A stretch of DNA of 64,000 nt from assembly GCF_949628265.1 (NCBI RefSeq), contig NC_088786.1, forward strand, positions 18,993,681 through 19,057,680, in the 5' to 3' direction. Shown in pieces: positions 12,223 to 24,167 of this stretch. Within the stretch, counting starts at the first letter, position 1. Every line of letters starts with the position of its first letter. The stretch is from Cloeon dipterum (lineage: Eukaryota > Arthropoda > Insecta > Ephemeroptera > Baetidae). Made by a program: the position numbers and the translations under genes. The notes below the pieces were generated by a model, which saw only the letters and a program-made list of their open reading frames with translations, was not told the origin of the DNA and did no database searches.

Positions 12223-14976
12223 CTATAGTTGAGTGGTTGGTGGCAAAGGGGTGACAATGACCAGTTTCTCCTCAACTTTGGCCTCCACCGCCTTTCCCCT
12301 TCGGTTATTTTGCCCGAAAGGGTAACCACCGCTCATGAGGTGCTCAATGTTCCAAGTATGATCGTCCTTGGTCGCATTTTGCTGTGCCGTCTTTACGTCG
12401 ACGACTTGCTCGCTGGGTTCCTCTGCTGTCATGCTATGGCTTTGATGCTCTTTGAGAACAGGACTGGGAATAAACGGTCCCGCGATGTAGGTGCGGGGCG
12501 GTAGGGATGAAGGAGCCGCGATTGACGTGGTGCTGGGCTTCACAGTGCTTGGATCCTCAGTCGGCAGGTTCGGTTCCTCTGTATTTACCCTTGATTGAGA
12601 CTGTGCTGCTGGGTATTTCAATCCAGCGTTTGTCAAAATTGGACGACCGTATGAAGGATGACGAGGCTGAAAATTAAGTTGCATTATTTTGATTAAAAAG
12701 TTTTTGATCTATTTTAATTGTATTCTAATTAAAAATTTCACTCTCAGTTAGCCCATCTGACCACATATAACTCTGTTAAAAATTAAAATAGATTAAAAAA
12801 ACAGATTGAGAACATACTTGCTCAGTCTGCTTTTGCTGCCAATCCTGGTGCTGCTGTTGAAGGTGGTGCTGTTCGTGATGTTGGGCCTGCTGGCTGACTC
12901 TACTGACGACTTCTTGGGCTTTGTGACTCTCTGACGTTCGCATGTCACTTTTGTACGAGGGAGCGGAGTAAAAACTCTGGTGGTGCGAATAGCCACTGCT
13001 CGGTCTGTAGCCGGACACTGCTGGCTTAGCTAGTGGTGGCGGCGTGATTTCCGGCTCGGCATTGTTGCTGCTGCGGTGCTTGACGTTCCAGGAGTCGTAT
13101 GAGCCATGAGAAGGTGACGGCGAGTCATCCCAACCACCAAAGCAACGCCGCAGCATGTCTGGCCCACCTGAATATTTCGATTTTATTTTTTATAATTGTA
13201 TTTGCAAATTTGGCTATGAGAGCTCGTTAGCATTGCTAGCGCAGTATGCATGCGTCAAAGGTATAAATGAGAGATACTTTGAGCATTTCGGGGATCTATT
13301 CCTGACTGACCGCAATATGACAGAGATGGATTCGAAAAAGCTCTTATATATAGCTCAACGGACTATAAAGGACTGAAACTGGACTGGACTCTGGTTTCAA
13401 CACTTTTCCAGCGGCTTTTAGGGACAAATATCTTGGCGTTTCAATAAAAGACCTCTCAGTGCGGGACAAGATAAAGATCGGCATTTGGGCTCAAGCTCCA
13501 CTGACTGAGGCCACTCACAAGGCCTCGTGTTATCTGCTCGGCGGTAAAGCTCATAGTCCACGGGCTAAGCATGAGTGGATAGGTTCTAGGAAAAAAAAGA
13601 GTTTCGTAACAAACCGATGACGTAAACGTCTTGGGCAACGTTTTGTCCGTAGGGGGGTCCACCGCCCCCGTGGGGCCAAGCTTCGCAGCGGAAGAAGCCA
13701 GAGACGGCTGGGTCCAGCGGGTTCTTTAGTAGCAGCTCTGAGGTGATGCTCGAGTTGCCACCCAGGATGCGCACGTCGTACAACGTTTTGTCCAGCACCG
13801 TCGCCCCCTCGGCCACTACCATACCCCCATCGATGTGGTCATTTGGGCACTTGGAGCGAATCCAGATTATGTGCTGCACAAGTGTAGAGACTCCATTAAA
13901 TAAATTGAGTTCAGTTAGAAGAGAATAATTCTATTTAATAAAAAATCATTCACGCGGTATTTCAATATCGTAATTCTGTGGGAAAATAAAAAAGGCATAA
14001 AATGGTAAATTATATTTAAATTTCTCAAGTCGATTTAAAAAAGGTTTTAATGTGAAATTATTTCAATTCCAACAGGAAAAGTAATGTTAGGTTTGACACT
14101 CTTGTGATTGTGATGCAACAATTATTATTCAAATCGCAGTTTTTACACAATTTTGCGAGACATTATTTGGTTATGAAGGCAAAAATTTTATATTTGCTTG
14201 TACGGTTGGGAAATTCATATTTACAAAGAGGCTGAATGACAGAATCCAATTTTTAAAAATAAAATTGGGAACGTTCCTTCGTCGTCTATTGAACAATTTA
14301 TTTGAATTTTCATTTTCTAAACATACGAGCATAATAAAAAATTTCTACTTGTAACTAAAAGAATTTTTCTCAACTTTGTTATTTACACAATATTTTTTTG
14401 GTCAGTTATTAAGGCATTGTCACACTACAAATTCCGGCTCAAACCTAAAAAACGGTGTAAAATTTTAATTTTAACTACTACTAAATACACACCTTATATC
14501 CCATCAGACCTATCCTATTACCCTTTGATATTTTTATCAAAATCTGTGATCTTGGGATTTAAAAAACTTCCGAATTTAAAAAAAAATCCATGAAGCTATT
14601 CAGTAAATTAAAAAAATAATGAATCTATCTAACCTCCAGCGGCTCCTGAACTTTGCATTTCAGGATGATTTTCTCAGGGTCAATGGCCAGATCAACTTTA
14701 TGGTGCGATGGCTTATTGTGGCCATATCCGTGCTTCAGCCTCGCTTTGCCAAATGACCTCCCTTCCGGCCTTTAATAGATCACAAACGATTATGTATTTT
14801 AATAATAATTTTTATCAGCTCAAAGTTGTGAAAAAAATGACTTACTGCTTTGGGACTGGAGCTGGTGCAGCGGCCCACGTACTAGGCTGGAAGTCCCCTT
14901 GCGTCTCTCCTACGGGAATCAAAGCCCAGCAGGCGCTGGTGCCCGCGAGCAGCAGCAGCGTGAGCGAAGCATACAT
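12223..14976 (-). CDS. Secreted single-Ig-domain protein with low-complexity C-terminal half
   Basis: Five exons: 14976-14846, 14769-14634, 13873-13615, 13167-12818 and 12666-12223, phases agree, 439 residues. Residues 1-18 are a signal peptide (MYASLTLLLLAGTSACWA). An immunoglobulin-like fold spans about 69-175: Cys82 in IILKCKV, Trp93 in HIIWIR, then the DPAVSGFFRCEA motif with Cys152. After it come a Gly-rich linker, a Ser/Pro/His-rich stretch, a Gln/His-rich run in exon 4 (about 255-290), and a Pro/Thr-rich tail. No transmembrane helix or GPI signal is seen, so it is probably secreted. The SGFFRCEA strand recalls Beaten-path-type insect Ig proteins, but the match is weak. A dispersed repeat copy sits in the intron at 13168-13614. 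Confidence 0.8.
13174..13595 (+). repeat. Dispersed repeat family R1, copy a (in Ig gene intron)
   Basis: About 400 bp inside the third intron of the Ig gene. It shares ordered similarity with 22553-22850 (opposite strand), 29264-29426 (same strand) and 63312-63640 (opposite strand). Shared words include AGCTCAACGGACTA, a CCAGCGGCTTTTAGG-type block, and a TTGGGCTCAAGCTCC ... CGGCGGT block near 13486-13550. Its left part, 13174-13376, is an open frame. Copies are well diverged, so the family is old. Class unknown. Confidence 0.65.
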
Positions 14977-17576
14977 AATTTGCTGCCTCGAAGAGAAATG
15001 ACCAGCTACGGAATAGTGTCTGTGCTTTTATAATTTTTCGTCATGCGGGTCCCATTTCTCGGCAGTTTTCACCTGCATTCGAGACATTTGATAACAGAGT
15101 TTGGGCTGCACAGTTATTCCATTTATGTGTGCATCGGCATTGCGCATTTTCTACGGGCATTCAAACCGGGATTTGTGTTAATTGTGCTTAAAAGTTTCAT
15201 TTATACAACACCCACCAGGAACGAACAAAAAATAAATAATACGATAAGGCTGAAAATTTATATACACGTGTTTAATCTCAAAATTAATTTCATTTAAGCT
15301 ACATAATTTGAAAACTCAAATTGAAAAAGGATCATAAAATTTGTCTACACACGGTCTTGCATGATGCATGATTATACCCTATCGTAATAAATGCCCGAAA
15401 ATTTATAGTTAAATTAGTATGAAGCTGATTTTTAAAATATTTAAGATAAAAGACTTTTTGAAAATGGTACAGTTTTTATATTGCAGTATTTAGAAAAAGT
15501 AAAAATATTGCTTTGCTTCGTCCTCCAATGCGGCCTGTGCGCCCATTTATTCGTTTGCAGTATGTTATTATTAGGACACGGAGTTTTCGTGATTTGGTCG
15601 CTATCTCGAAAGAGGTGAATCATTTTAAAAGCCCTCTTAAGTTTCGTTTTTTCGGTTATTTTAACAATATTAGAATTATGAATGAGAAAATATGATCTCT
15701 GTTGCAATAAAAATGAGCAGAGCAGCGACTACGTGACTTTACTTTTATTTAAATAATTTTTAATAAGAAAGCGCAGGTGCTGACGAAAAATTATTTCGGT
15801 TTCTGCAACTATTCCAATTCGATTGCTCAAAATTTTTTTTATTGGAAAAGCAAAAGAAGTTCGTTAAGGATATTAAAATTTGTAACATTTTGCCGAAAAC
15901 AATTTTAAATTTTTATATCACTATTTACTAGCTCTTGTGGAATGTTTTAATCGTGTTGAAGTATTGTTAGACAGTTAAAATTTAATTAAAGTCGCATTGA
16001 TGGGTCAAAATACTTAAAAAAATAATTGTTTGAGTGAAAAAATTTAAGTAGAACTTACAATTAACAGTCCACTGAAGATTAAAAATATTTTTGCATTGTT
16101 GGCTTTAGCAAGTTGCTCATTTTGTTAATTGTTTAGGGAATTAAGCAACTTCTACAATGAGCAATAATGAAATCAGGACTGTCAAACAATTAAAGTTCAG
16201 ATTATTGCCTAACTGCTTGACAAATTATAGAAGTTTGTCAAAGAGTGTTTCGCTTGATTTTGATCCCTTCCGCCTTCCGTCACGATCTGTCCAATTAATG
16301 GTGTGTGATTTATGATCTAAATTTCTCTTCTGGTGAAATAAATTATGATTTCAAATCAAGATATTGATTCGACTCGCAATATGACTAACATGAAAGCTTA
16401 ATAGCTGATTTTCTCGCAAATTTGGAAAAAATTAAAGCTTTTCTAAAAATAATTTGTTCTTGCTGTAGAGCTATACTTTAAGTAACAACAACTTTCTGCA
16501 ACTGGTTACCTCATGCGATCCTTACAAATTATTACATTGCAAATCAATCATGGCTCACGTATATTACTGTTTAACGATAAAAAACCATCAATGTTAAAAT
16601 TTGAGCTATATAGAAGCAATAACTACTGTATATTAAAATGATTAAATGATGTTTAAAAATTATCTGTTTTTTAAGATTCCTTTAAAAAATTGGCTTTGGC
16701 AACCTCTCTGATGCTTAAAGTACTGTTGCACGTTCGCGGATTGCGTGGTTTTCGGAAAAATATAATGGAAAATAACCCCTTTTTAAGAAATCAGACAATA
16801 ATCGCTTTTTTATAGGAGATAATCGAAAAATAGTCGGTTTGGATGAAATAATCGAAAATATTCGATTTCTAAAATCTGTCAAAATGCTTAAAAATTGATG
16901 ATTCGTACTCATTTGATAGTCCCGACATCATACAGGCAAAAGAAAAAATAATCGATAACCGGTTTTGCACAACCCTATATATGACCTGCATGATATTTTA
17001 GATATTTTAATAAACTCTTCTTGTTTTGCCGCCTTTCTGTGAATGGTGGGGGTGTAGGGATTTTATCTAGATGGTACGACTCCCGGCATTAATTTAAGAT
17101 TTTTTTATTATTAAAAGTACGTCCATGTCTCGTAAGAACGTTTAAAAGCTATGTATACTATGCACATTGTTTTTTTTATTTTGATAATTCATAATGAATA
17201 AATAAAGTAAAATACAATGCTCGCGAAATCTACTTTTGGTTGGCCTTGTGGCGTTGGCAGCAATGTATATTTAGCGGCAAAAGGGATCTAGCCTCAGCTG
17301 AAGCTGGCGCTGGCTGATTGTGAGGAGATTGTGAGTGAGTGCATGAGCTAAAAGATTGACTGCTTCGACTACATACTTTAGACAGTCGACGAACACGAAC
17401 ACTCGTTTTTATTTTTGTCATCATATTTGGAAGTTTTGTTAAATTTGCCTGCAATCAGAAACATAGGTATGTAACTAAATATGTGTAGTTTAGAACTGTA
17501 GGAAAGATTTTAATCTTTTACACATTCATAAATAAAAATCATACAATATTTTGATGTTTTAATTATTTTTTCAGCA
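14977..17576. other. AT-rich spacer and CHAF1B upstream region
   Basis: No coding gene is supported in 14977-17200. A GC-richer patch at about 17220-17466 ends in a plausible donor (ATAG|GTATGT), and an acceptor lies at 17574 just before the CHAF1B start codon. This fits a noncoding first exon plus promoter for CHAF1B. The 74-codon minus frame at 17230-17454 overlaps this patch and is not convincing. Confidence 0.45.
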
Positions 17577-19843
17577 ATGAAAGTGACAACCCCTGAAATC
17601 TCATGGCACAACAAAGAAGCCATTCAAAGTGTAGATATCCAGAAAAAAATGGTAAAATCCAATGGAACCGAGACTGTTTACAGAATAGCCACAGCAGGAA
17701 ATGATTGTCACGTTGTAGTAAGTCATTATCACATTTCCATGCTTTAGTAAATTTGTTAATAAAAATTCAGATTTGGCACGCTACAGTCGGCGATGACTTC
17801 AAAATCGAATTTGCATCTGATTTGAACAGACATCAGAAAACAGTGAATGTTGTTAGGTTTTCGCCTTCAGGAGAATACTTGGCTTCTGGAGATGACGGTA
17901 ATTTTTATTCAATTCTATATAAACAATTCAATTAAAAAGTAAAACTGATTTTGTAGATGGCTCAGTCATCATTTGGAAGCAGAAGGCCGCTAACGAAGAG
18001 CAAGCCAACTTGTTCGATGAAGGATCAGAAGAAAGCATCGAGCATTGGACTGCATTGAAAGTGCTTCGTGGCCACCTGGAGGATGTCTATGACGTCAGCT
18101 GGTCCCCTGACTCAAAGAACTTAATGTCAGGCTCTGTGGACAATTCAGTCATCCTTTGGAATGTGGAGGCAGGACGAAAAGTAGCGGTCCTCAAGGACCA
18201 CAAAGGCTTGGTGCAAGGAGTGTCCTGGTGTCCCTCAGACAAATTCATCGCGTCCTTGTGCACGGATAGGTGAGCTCATTGAGGTCGCAAAATTATTGTA
18301 TACACCTTGTTGATAGCATGAAAAGTTTTCAAAAAAGTTCGTTGAATGGATTAAAAATTGGACGACAGTCAAAATTTGAACTGACAAAATTTTATGTCCT
18401 TTTTTATTAAAATGTGTCAACTTGGATTGATAAAAAAATAGAAACAAACATCAATAAAAATTCTTCTAAATTGGTGGTTTGATAATTTTGCTTTTTTGTC
18501 TCATTGCTAAATTTAAATTGTTACGTTGATCACATTAAGTATTTTGTAGTGTTTTTTATATTAACCATTTAACAAATAGTGGGTTTTCCTATTTTTTGAT
18601 GCGTCTAAAACAATAAAAAAGATGGTGTTTCCGGTTAAACCACTGGAAAATCTATTTATTAAATTGTTTATCCTTTTGTCAAATCCTGGTCTGTATGATG
18701 ACTGTTTGTTGCAGGATTTGCCGCATTTATTCACCAAAGACGCACAAAGTGATCAACAGAATTCATCAATCACCTTTGAACTCTAGTTTGACCAATGAGG
18801 ATGGTACTCTTCAGCAGTTCAAACTCTTCCACGACGACACCCTAGCCACGTTCCACAGGCGACTCACCTTCTCTCCTGATGGAGAACTTCTTGTGGTCCC
18901 AGCTGGAATTTTGTGCCCCAGGGAGCAAAGGAAAAAGAGACACATGCCAAATGCCACTTACGTTTTCTCCACCAAGAATCTGAAACATCCAGTTATGTAT
19001 CTTCCCACAGGAGAAAGGTAAACCTTTTTTAAGAGAAATCAGTGGCTCAAGCGTTTTTATAAATAAAAACTGGTTCAGAAGTTACAAGGGACTTCCCCTA
19101 GTTAAAACATTGGAAAATCCTAGATATTCAATGTTTTTAAAATCTTGGTCACACAAATTCTTTAATCAATCATTGTTCATTTTAAATTATAAATATTAAA
19201 TAAAAAATGAGTTTTTATGTACAGTTCTTAACCATAGTTCCACAACAAACATTTTATTTGCATCTAGTAATATAATTAATGCAATGCACTGCGTTTCAAT
19301 TAATAAGAACCCATAATAAATAGTTTTACTTCAATTGGTTATTTTTTTTTTGTTTGTGTTAGGTTCACTGTTGCAGTCAGTTTCTGCCCGATTTTCTTTG
19401 AGCTGCTGCCAGGATGTGATCCAGTGGTGCCGCTGCCCTATCGTCTCATCTGGGCTGTGGCCACCCAGAACTCAGTACTGTTGTACGACTCACAACACCA
19501 GACACCCCTGGCTCTGATCAGCCACATCCACTATGCCCGTTTGAGTGACCTCAACTGGTCTCCCGACGGCAGAATGCTGATCGTGTCCTCGTCAGATGGC
19601 TACTGCTCCTGCATCACATTGGCTGACGGCGAACTGGGCACCGCTGTTGCGGACCAGCAAAAGTTCATGCCAAAGCTCGTTGAGGAGAAGAAGAAAGGCA
19701 AAGCCAAGAAGGCTAGCAGTGGAAGCGAGCCTAAGGAGCAGCCAAAGGTCGAGCAAGTCGAGATTAAAGATGTGGAGCCTGAAGATGAAATTAAATTGGT
19801 GCTTGAGGACACTGTGGATGTTGTGATGGGAGTCGAAGTATAG
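17577..19843 (+). CDS. CHAF1B: Chromatin assembly factor 1 subunit B (p60)
   Basis: Five coding exons: 17577-17717, 17771-17897, 17957-18269, 18715-19017 and 19363-19843, all in phase, 454 residues. The start [20 protein letters not shown] matches the family N-terminus. WD40 repeats run through the protein: [83 protein letters not shown] and [23 protein letters not shown]1B partners with CHAF1A and RBBP4/Caf1-55 to deposit H3–H4 on newly replicated DNA in the nucleus. The tail after about residue 390 is short, Lys/Glu-rich and acidic; human (559 aa) and fly tails are longer. An acceptor two bases upstream of the ATG shows a 5' UTR intron. Confidence 0.96.
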
Positions 19844-21288
19844 AACGATGTGTGAAGTACAGCTTTTAATCCAGAAATTATAGTGTTTTTTGCTACCATT
19901 CAATAATTTTGTTATTATGAATGACAATATTCCCAGATATTTATGGTCCTCGCTATATCCACGCCTTTGTAATATAAAAAGTAAAAATTTTTTCAATTAA
20001 TGCTCTAATTTCTTGAAATGTCGTCGCATTTCAATATACTTTACATTTTTGGAATCTTCTCAGTAAAGTTCATTAATTGAATGGTGTGTAATTTTCACAA
20101 TTATGCATAAGTTCGTGATTTTTCCAAAATATTATAACAGAAATGTGCTCTGGGAAAATCGCGTATAGAAACGTAACGGCTTGAAGCTGTTTATTTTTGT
20201 CTAAGATAGATTAGACAAAAACGAAGCTTGAATTTTATTTTCGCCAGATGGCATAACTCTTGCTGGTATATAAACGATTCGATTTTTTAAAAAGCTTTTC
20301 CGGGAAATTGGAAAATATTTTCAGTATTGCATTAATATTTAAAAAAGCTTTCCAAAGTAACCAAGGATTTAGACGCAGCACGCAAAGCCTCTGAATGATA
20401 AATTATATTTATCGATTGATACAAAAATCACATCAGAAGAATTATGATCTAGATTACAATTCGCAAGATATTAATTTCGTCCTGGTCCCGGCAAAATTGC
20501 GCAACTTTCAACAAACACCCAAATTTTCATTGTCGAATTGATTGTTGCCCTTTTCTTGCAACAAGAAAATTAGCGTTTGGTTGTTGAAAGTTGCGCAATT
20601 TTGCCGGGACCAGGACGATTTATTGCATCTATAGTTACTGCTGTAAAGTTCCAAAATTCAGATTTGAATATCCGAAACACAAAAACCTTGGACAACGGAA
20701 ATTTCCATTTTCGAATTCAGTATTAGGATGTTAGAAAGAAAGAAATCAAGCTTTTCGCAATCAATAGGTACGCTTTGCTTATGAGAAGTATAAAATTGCA
20801 GCGACTACCTTTTGTCCCCCACTATCACCTCATGAATAACGCAATCCCTCTGTGCGCTAGCTGCAAAATAAAAATATTGAAATGCATATTTATGTATAAC
20901 AATAATAATTTTCATTTTATTTGTCTAGTCGACAACTTTTACACTACAATCACAGTAACACATATTTGTCAGACGCAACTCCACTTCCATTTCAGCTGAG
21001 ATTCCTCTTAAGTCAAACTTTAAAATTAGACATTACAATAACAGCATTATTTGTATCAAGATTTAAAATAAAATCACACTTTGTCAAGCGGGTTGAGAAG
21101 GATGGCTGGCGCAGGAAAGGAAATCAATTTGTTACGATAGTGTGAACTTGTTTGATAAAAATCAGTCAGTCGCTTCATCTTGATATATATCCTCACGACT
21201 CGAGCTTCTTACATATTATATGAAAAGCATATGCTTGCAGCCAATAGGTGACAAGAAAGGAATTTGATTAGAATGGAGAACTATGATG
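19844..21288. other. Convergent spacer between CHAF1B and TMEM127 with a MITE
   Basis: AT-rich sequence between two 3' ends. It contains the 140-bp MITE copy at 20478-20617. I see no other supported feature. Confidence 0.6.
20478..20617 (-). mobile_element. MITE family 1, copy 2
   Basis: A 140-bp element with almost perfect inverted ends of about 37 bp, beginning CGTCCTGGTCCCGGCAAAAT. ATTT flanks both sides (20474-20477 and 20618-20621), a 4-bp target duplication. Read on the minus strand, its interior matches copy 1 at 6766-6893, including the CAACCAAACGC and CAAGAAAAGGGCAACAATC blocks. The cleaner ends suggest it is the younger of the two. Non-autonomous, no open frame. Confidence 0.88.
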
Positions 21289-23260
21289 TCAAGGAGTGTA
21301 CGGGGGCGGAGAGGGCATGGCGTTGAGAGGCGTGTCCCCGAAGTCGGCGTTAATCGAGAAGGTTTCCAGGCCGTCCCAGTCGTCCACCAGCCGCTCCGTC
21401 TGCCCATCTGACTGGGACACAGGCGGCTGCAGACTCAGGAGGTTGCTTGCCGTCGCAGCCAAGGCACAAGCACCTGACAAATAAATTAATAATAATTTTT
21501 TAGTATTGATTAAATTATTTATTTGGTTACCTGCAGCGCTAATTGTGTAAATGCCATACTCGTAGTTGACCCTGAGGTAAAATGCAGGCGTCAAGTGTGT
21601 GATGGATTTTTGTAACATCATGGTCAGGTTGTAGCAAGCTCCAACAATAGACGCAACCCAAAGCACTGAAAATGGGACTAACATCAGCTGCTGCTTTCAT
21701 GGTTCTTCAGTTACTTGTAGTAACGAAATGACACAGGGCAGAGGACGAAATTGGCATGATGTTAAGCAAACGCTACGAAATTTACACGAGAAATTATTCG
21801 TTACTTGCAGATCACTTTATAAAAAATACTTCAACAAAATATTATGTTTTACGGATTTTTGTACTATTATTTGAAAAAAAATCGACAAATTATTTCCTGC
21901 GACCGTGCAGAATAAATTTTCGGTACAGGACAACATTAAGGTATTTTTATATTTTTACACAATTTAAATCGATTCCATGTAGCAGTTAAAATATTATAAA
22001 CCTACCAGTTAAAATGCTGGGCAGAGATGCTCTCCGAACAATTTGCAGGATGGGTTTGGAGGCGCCCCAAATGTCCAGCAGGAATCCAGCAAAGGCACTC
22101 CCAAGGGCCAAGAAACAGAGCAGGATGACCACACGCATAAGGCTTGCCACTTCTGGAGTTACACAGCTTAGCACTGAAAATTGAGCAAGATTGGTTTTTA
22201 ATTTTTAACCAAAGCAGCAAAGCACCAACGTAAATTTAAAGAAGAACAGTCTAGCAGAGGAGCATTTTTTGCGTTTATTTATTTATTATTTTTTCTGAAA
22301 GAAGAATACAATAATTTTGCTTCCTCTGGGTTTGTTCAAAATAACCATTTGATATTAAGTAATTGGGTTTAGGAGTTAAGGTTTTTAACGATTTTTTGTT
22401 TCTTTAAGATGAAAAAGACGATTGATTTAGCTTTAAGCTCCATTTAGTTGGTTTTGGATCCCATTTAAACAGTTTAAGACGACTTTTAATAACAATTTTT
22501 CCGGCCAATTTTCTGACAAACTATCACGGCATTTTGAACTCTGCTCAGCAAAACCAGAAGGTTTCCACTGGGTCGCAATAACACCGCCGATCGAATAAAA
22601 CAGGGCCCGACTGGCCACAGAGGAGCTTGGGCCCACTGTGGCAATCTTTTCGCCTCCCGGCTCCGAGGTCTTTAATAGAAACGCCAGACAATTAGTTTTC
22701 CCTAGAGCCGCTAGAGAGGTGCGAAAATTAGCTCTTTGAGATAATTGTTGGAGCATTTTGAGTTGCTTAATCAACCACCTTTTGCCATTTCTGACATTTA
22801 GCAAAAATTCTCGAAATGCTAAAATATTGCCTTGACACTCCAAAAGAAGCCAACAGGATGGTCATATCATCAGAGCTCTACTAGAAAATCTGAACTCTAG
22901 TTCAGTCATTAAAAATGATCATCACTTTATGTATAGAATTCGATTTGTACCACTGGACGATGAGTGGTACTGAGAGATGAGGGGTCGGCTGACAGCCTTG
23001 GACGAGACAATTTCTGGGATGCTAGGATTCGCATCCATGGAGAAATGTCCGTAGGAGAAGAACTGGTAGGGCGCGAGATGAGGCGTGCAGGGGGCGCCGC
23101 GAAGCCTGAACCAGCCCAGGGCGGCCAAAGAGGTGCACACCAGGGCGCAGGAGCACATGTGAAAGAAGGCGGCCACAAGGTTGCGCTCTTTGTCCTTGAG
23201 CATTTGCCACTGCTGCCGGACAATGTACAACGGTGAGGTCGACGCCTGCTGGTGCTCCAT
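21289..23260 (-). CDS. TMEM127: Transmembrane protein 127
   Basis: Four exons: 23260-22951, 22173-22006, 21665-21531 and 21473-21289, in phase, 265 residues (human 238). The protein shows a hydrophobic segment at about 28-50, then a CVTPE..LMRVVILLCFLALGS segment followed by the GFLLDIWG motif, a VLWVASIVGACYNL segment, and YTISAAGACALAATASNLL, which matches the family's SILATAANLL helix. It ends in PPPYTP, close to the human PPPAYTP end. TMEM127 is an endosomal/lysosomal multi-pass protein that restrains mTORC1 and acts as a tumour suppressor in people. Its start codon is 908 bp from the divergent DPH2 start. A repeat copy lies in intron 1. Confidence 0.95.
22553..22850 (-). repeat. Dispersed repeat family R1, copy b (in TMEM127 intron 1)
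   Basis: Read on the minus strand this matches the copies at 13174-13595, 29264-29426 and 63312-63640. It keeps a long open frame (minus, 22843-22433) with the stretches FREFLLNVRNGKRWLI and EKIATVGPSSS; copy d shows FEDFILQ and DGKRWLI at the same place. The retained protein-level likeness suggests the family once had, or derives from, coding sequence. I do not recognise the protein. Confidence 0.65.
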
Positions 23261-24167
23261 CTCGACGCCTCAAAGATGGAAACTTCTGCCAAAATAAATC
23301 AGAAAAATTTCAATGTTATATACCCTTATCATTTTCATATTATGCAAAAAGTGAAAATGACATAAGCCAACACAAAATGTATCTGGAGGCAAAGAAGGTC
23401 AGTCTTTTGCAGATGCGCAAAATACAAAATTTAAATCATAGGCAAACTAAACTGAACTCGTCGATATAAAATTAAATGCAATATAAGATGGGAAGAATAG
23501 AATTACCTTTTAATATCTAACCAATTTCTGGCAAGTCAAATCTATGGATGTTATTTTAGTTTTGTTTGGCATTAAATAGAACGTATCTCTACTACTGCGC
23601 TTCCATCTTGGATTAGTTGTTTTTACTTTTTACTTACTTCCTCCTTTTAGTTTTATTAGGGGTTTGCACAAAGGAGCAAATTAATGACAGACTGATAAAT
23701 TCGTATTTTTTAAGGTTTTCCCCCATAGGTTTATGATCACGACAGAGTTAACTTAAAAATTACTTGGAAAACTACTGTGAGTGAGAAATAAGAAGATTTT
23801 ACATCCTGATTTGAATTAATTGTATTTCAGTATCATTTAATCTTTGAACTCCTTTCTGAACACCGCAACACAGCAGAGTTTGCCACAGCTGCTGTAGCTG
23901 CTGCATGAACGCCATGAACGGCAACCAGAACAGAATGTGTTCGTGTGAATAAGATTTTTTTGGAGTTGTGCTTTTACTCTGCTTTCAATTTATTTACATA
24001 AAGGTGCATACATTTATACAAATTAAACAACTCGTCTAAGGCTGGGATCTGGTAGGTCAAATAGAATACATACATCGTACATAATATTATTATGTATCAT
24101 ATGTAAATAAAAATTAATGTGTTACGTTCGGTTACGTTCTCTAAATTCTAGTATGTACATAGATAAA
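23261..24167. promoter_or_regulatory. Shared divergent promoter region of TMEM127 and DPH2
   Basis: This 907-bp gap separates two start codons on opposite strands, so it must contain both promoters and 5' UTRs. No other gene is visible. Boundaries of the control elements cannot be set by reading. Confidence 0.5.

Noticed and set aside
17230-17454. Minus-strand 74-codon frame with a possible acceptor
   Set aside because: It overlaps the probable promoter and noncoding first exon of CHAF1B on the other strand and shows only Ser/Arg-rich composition.
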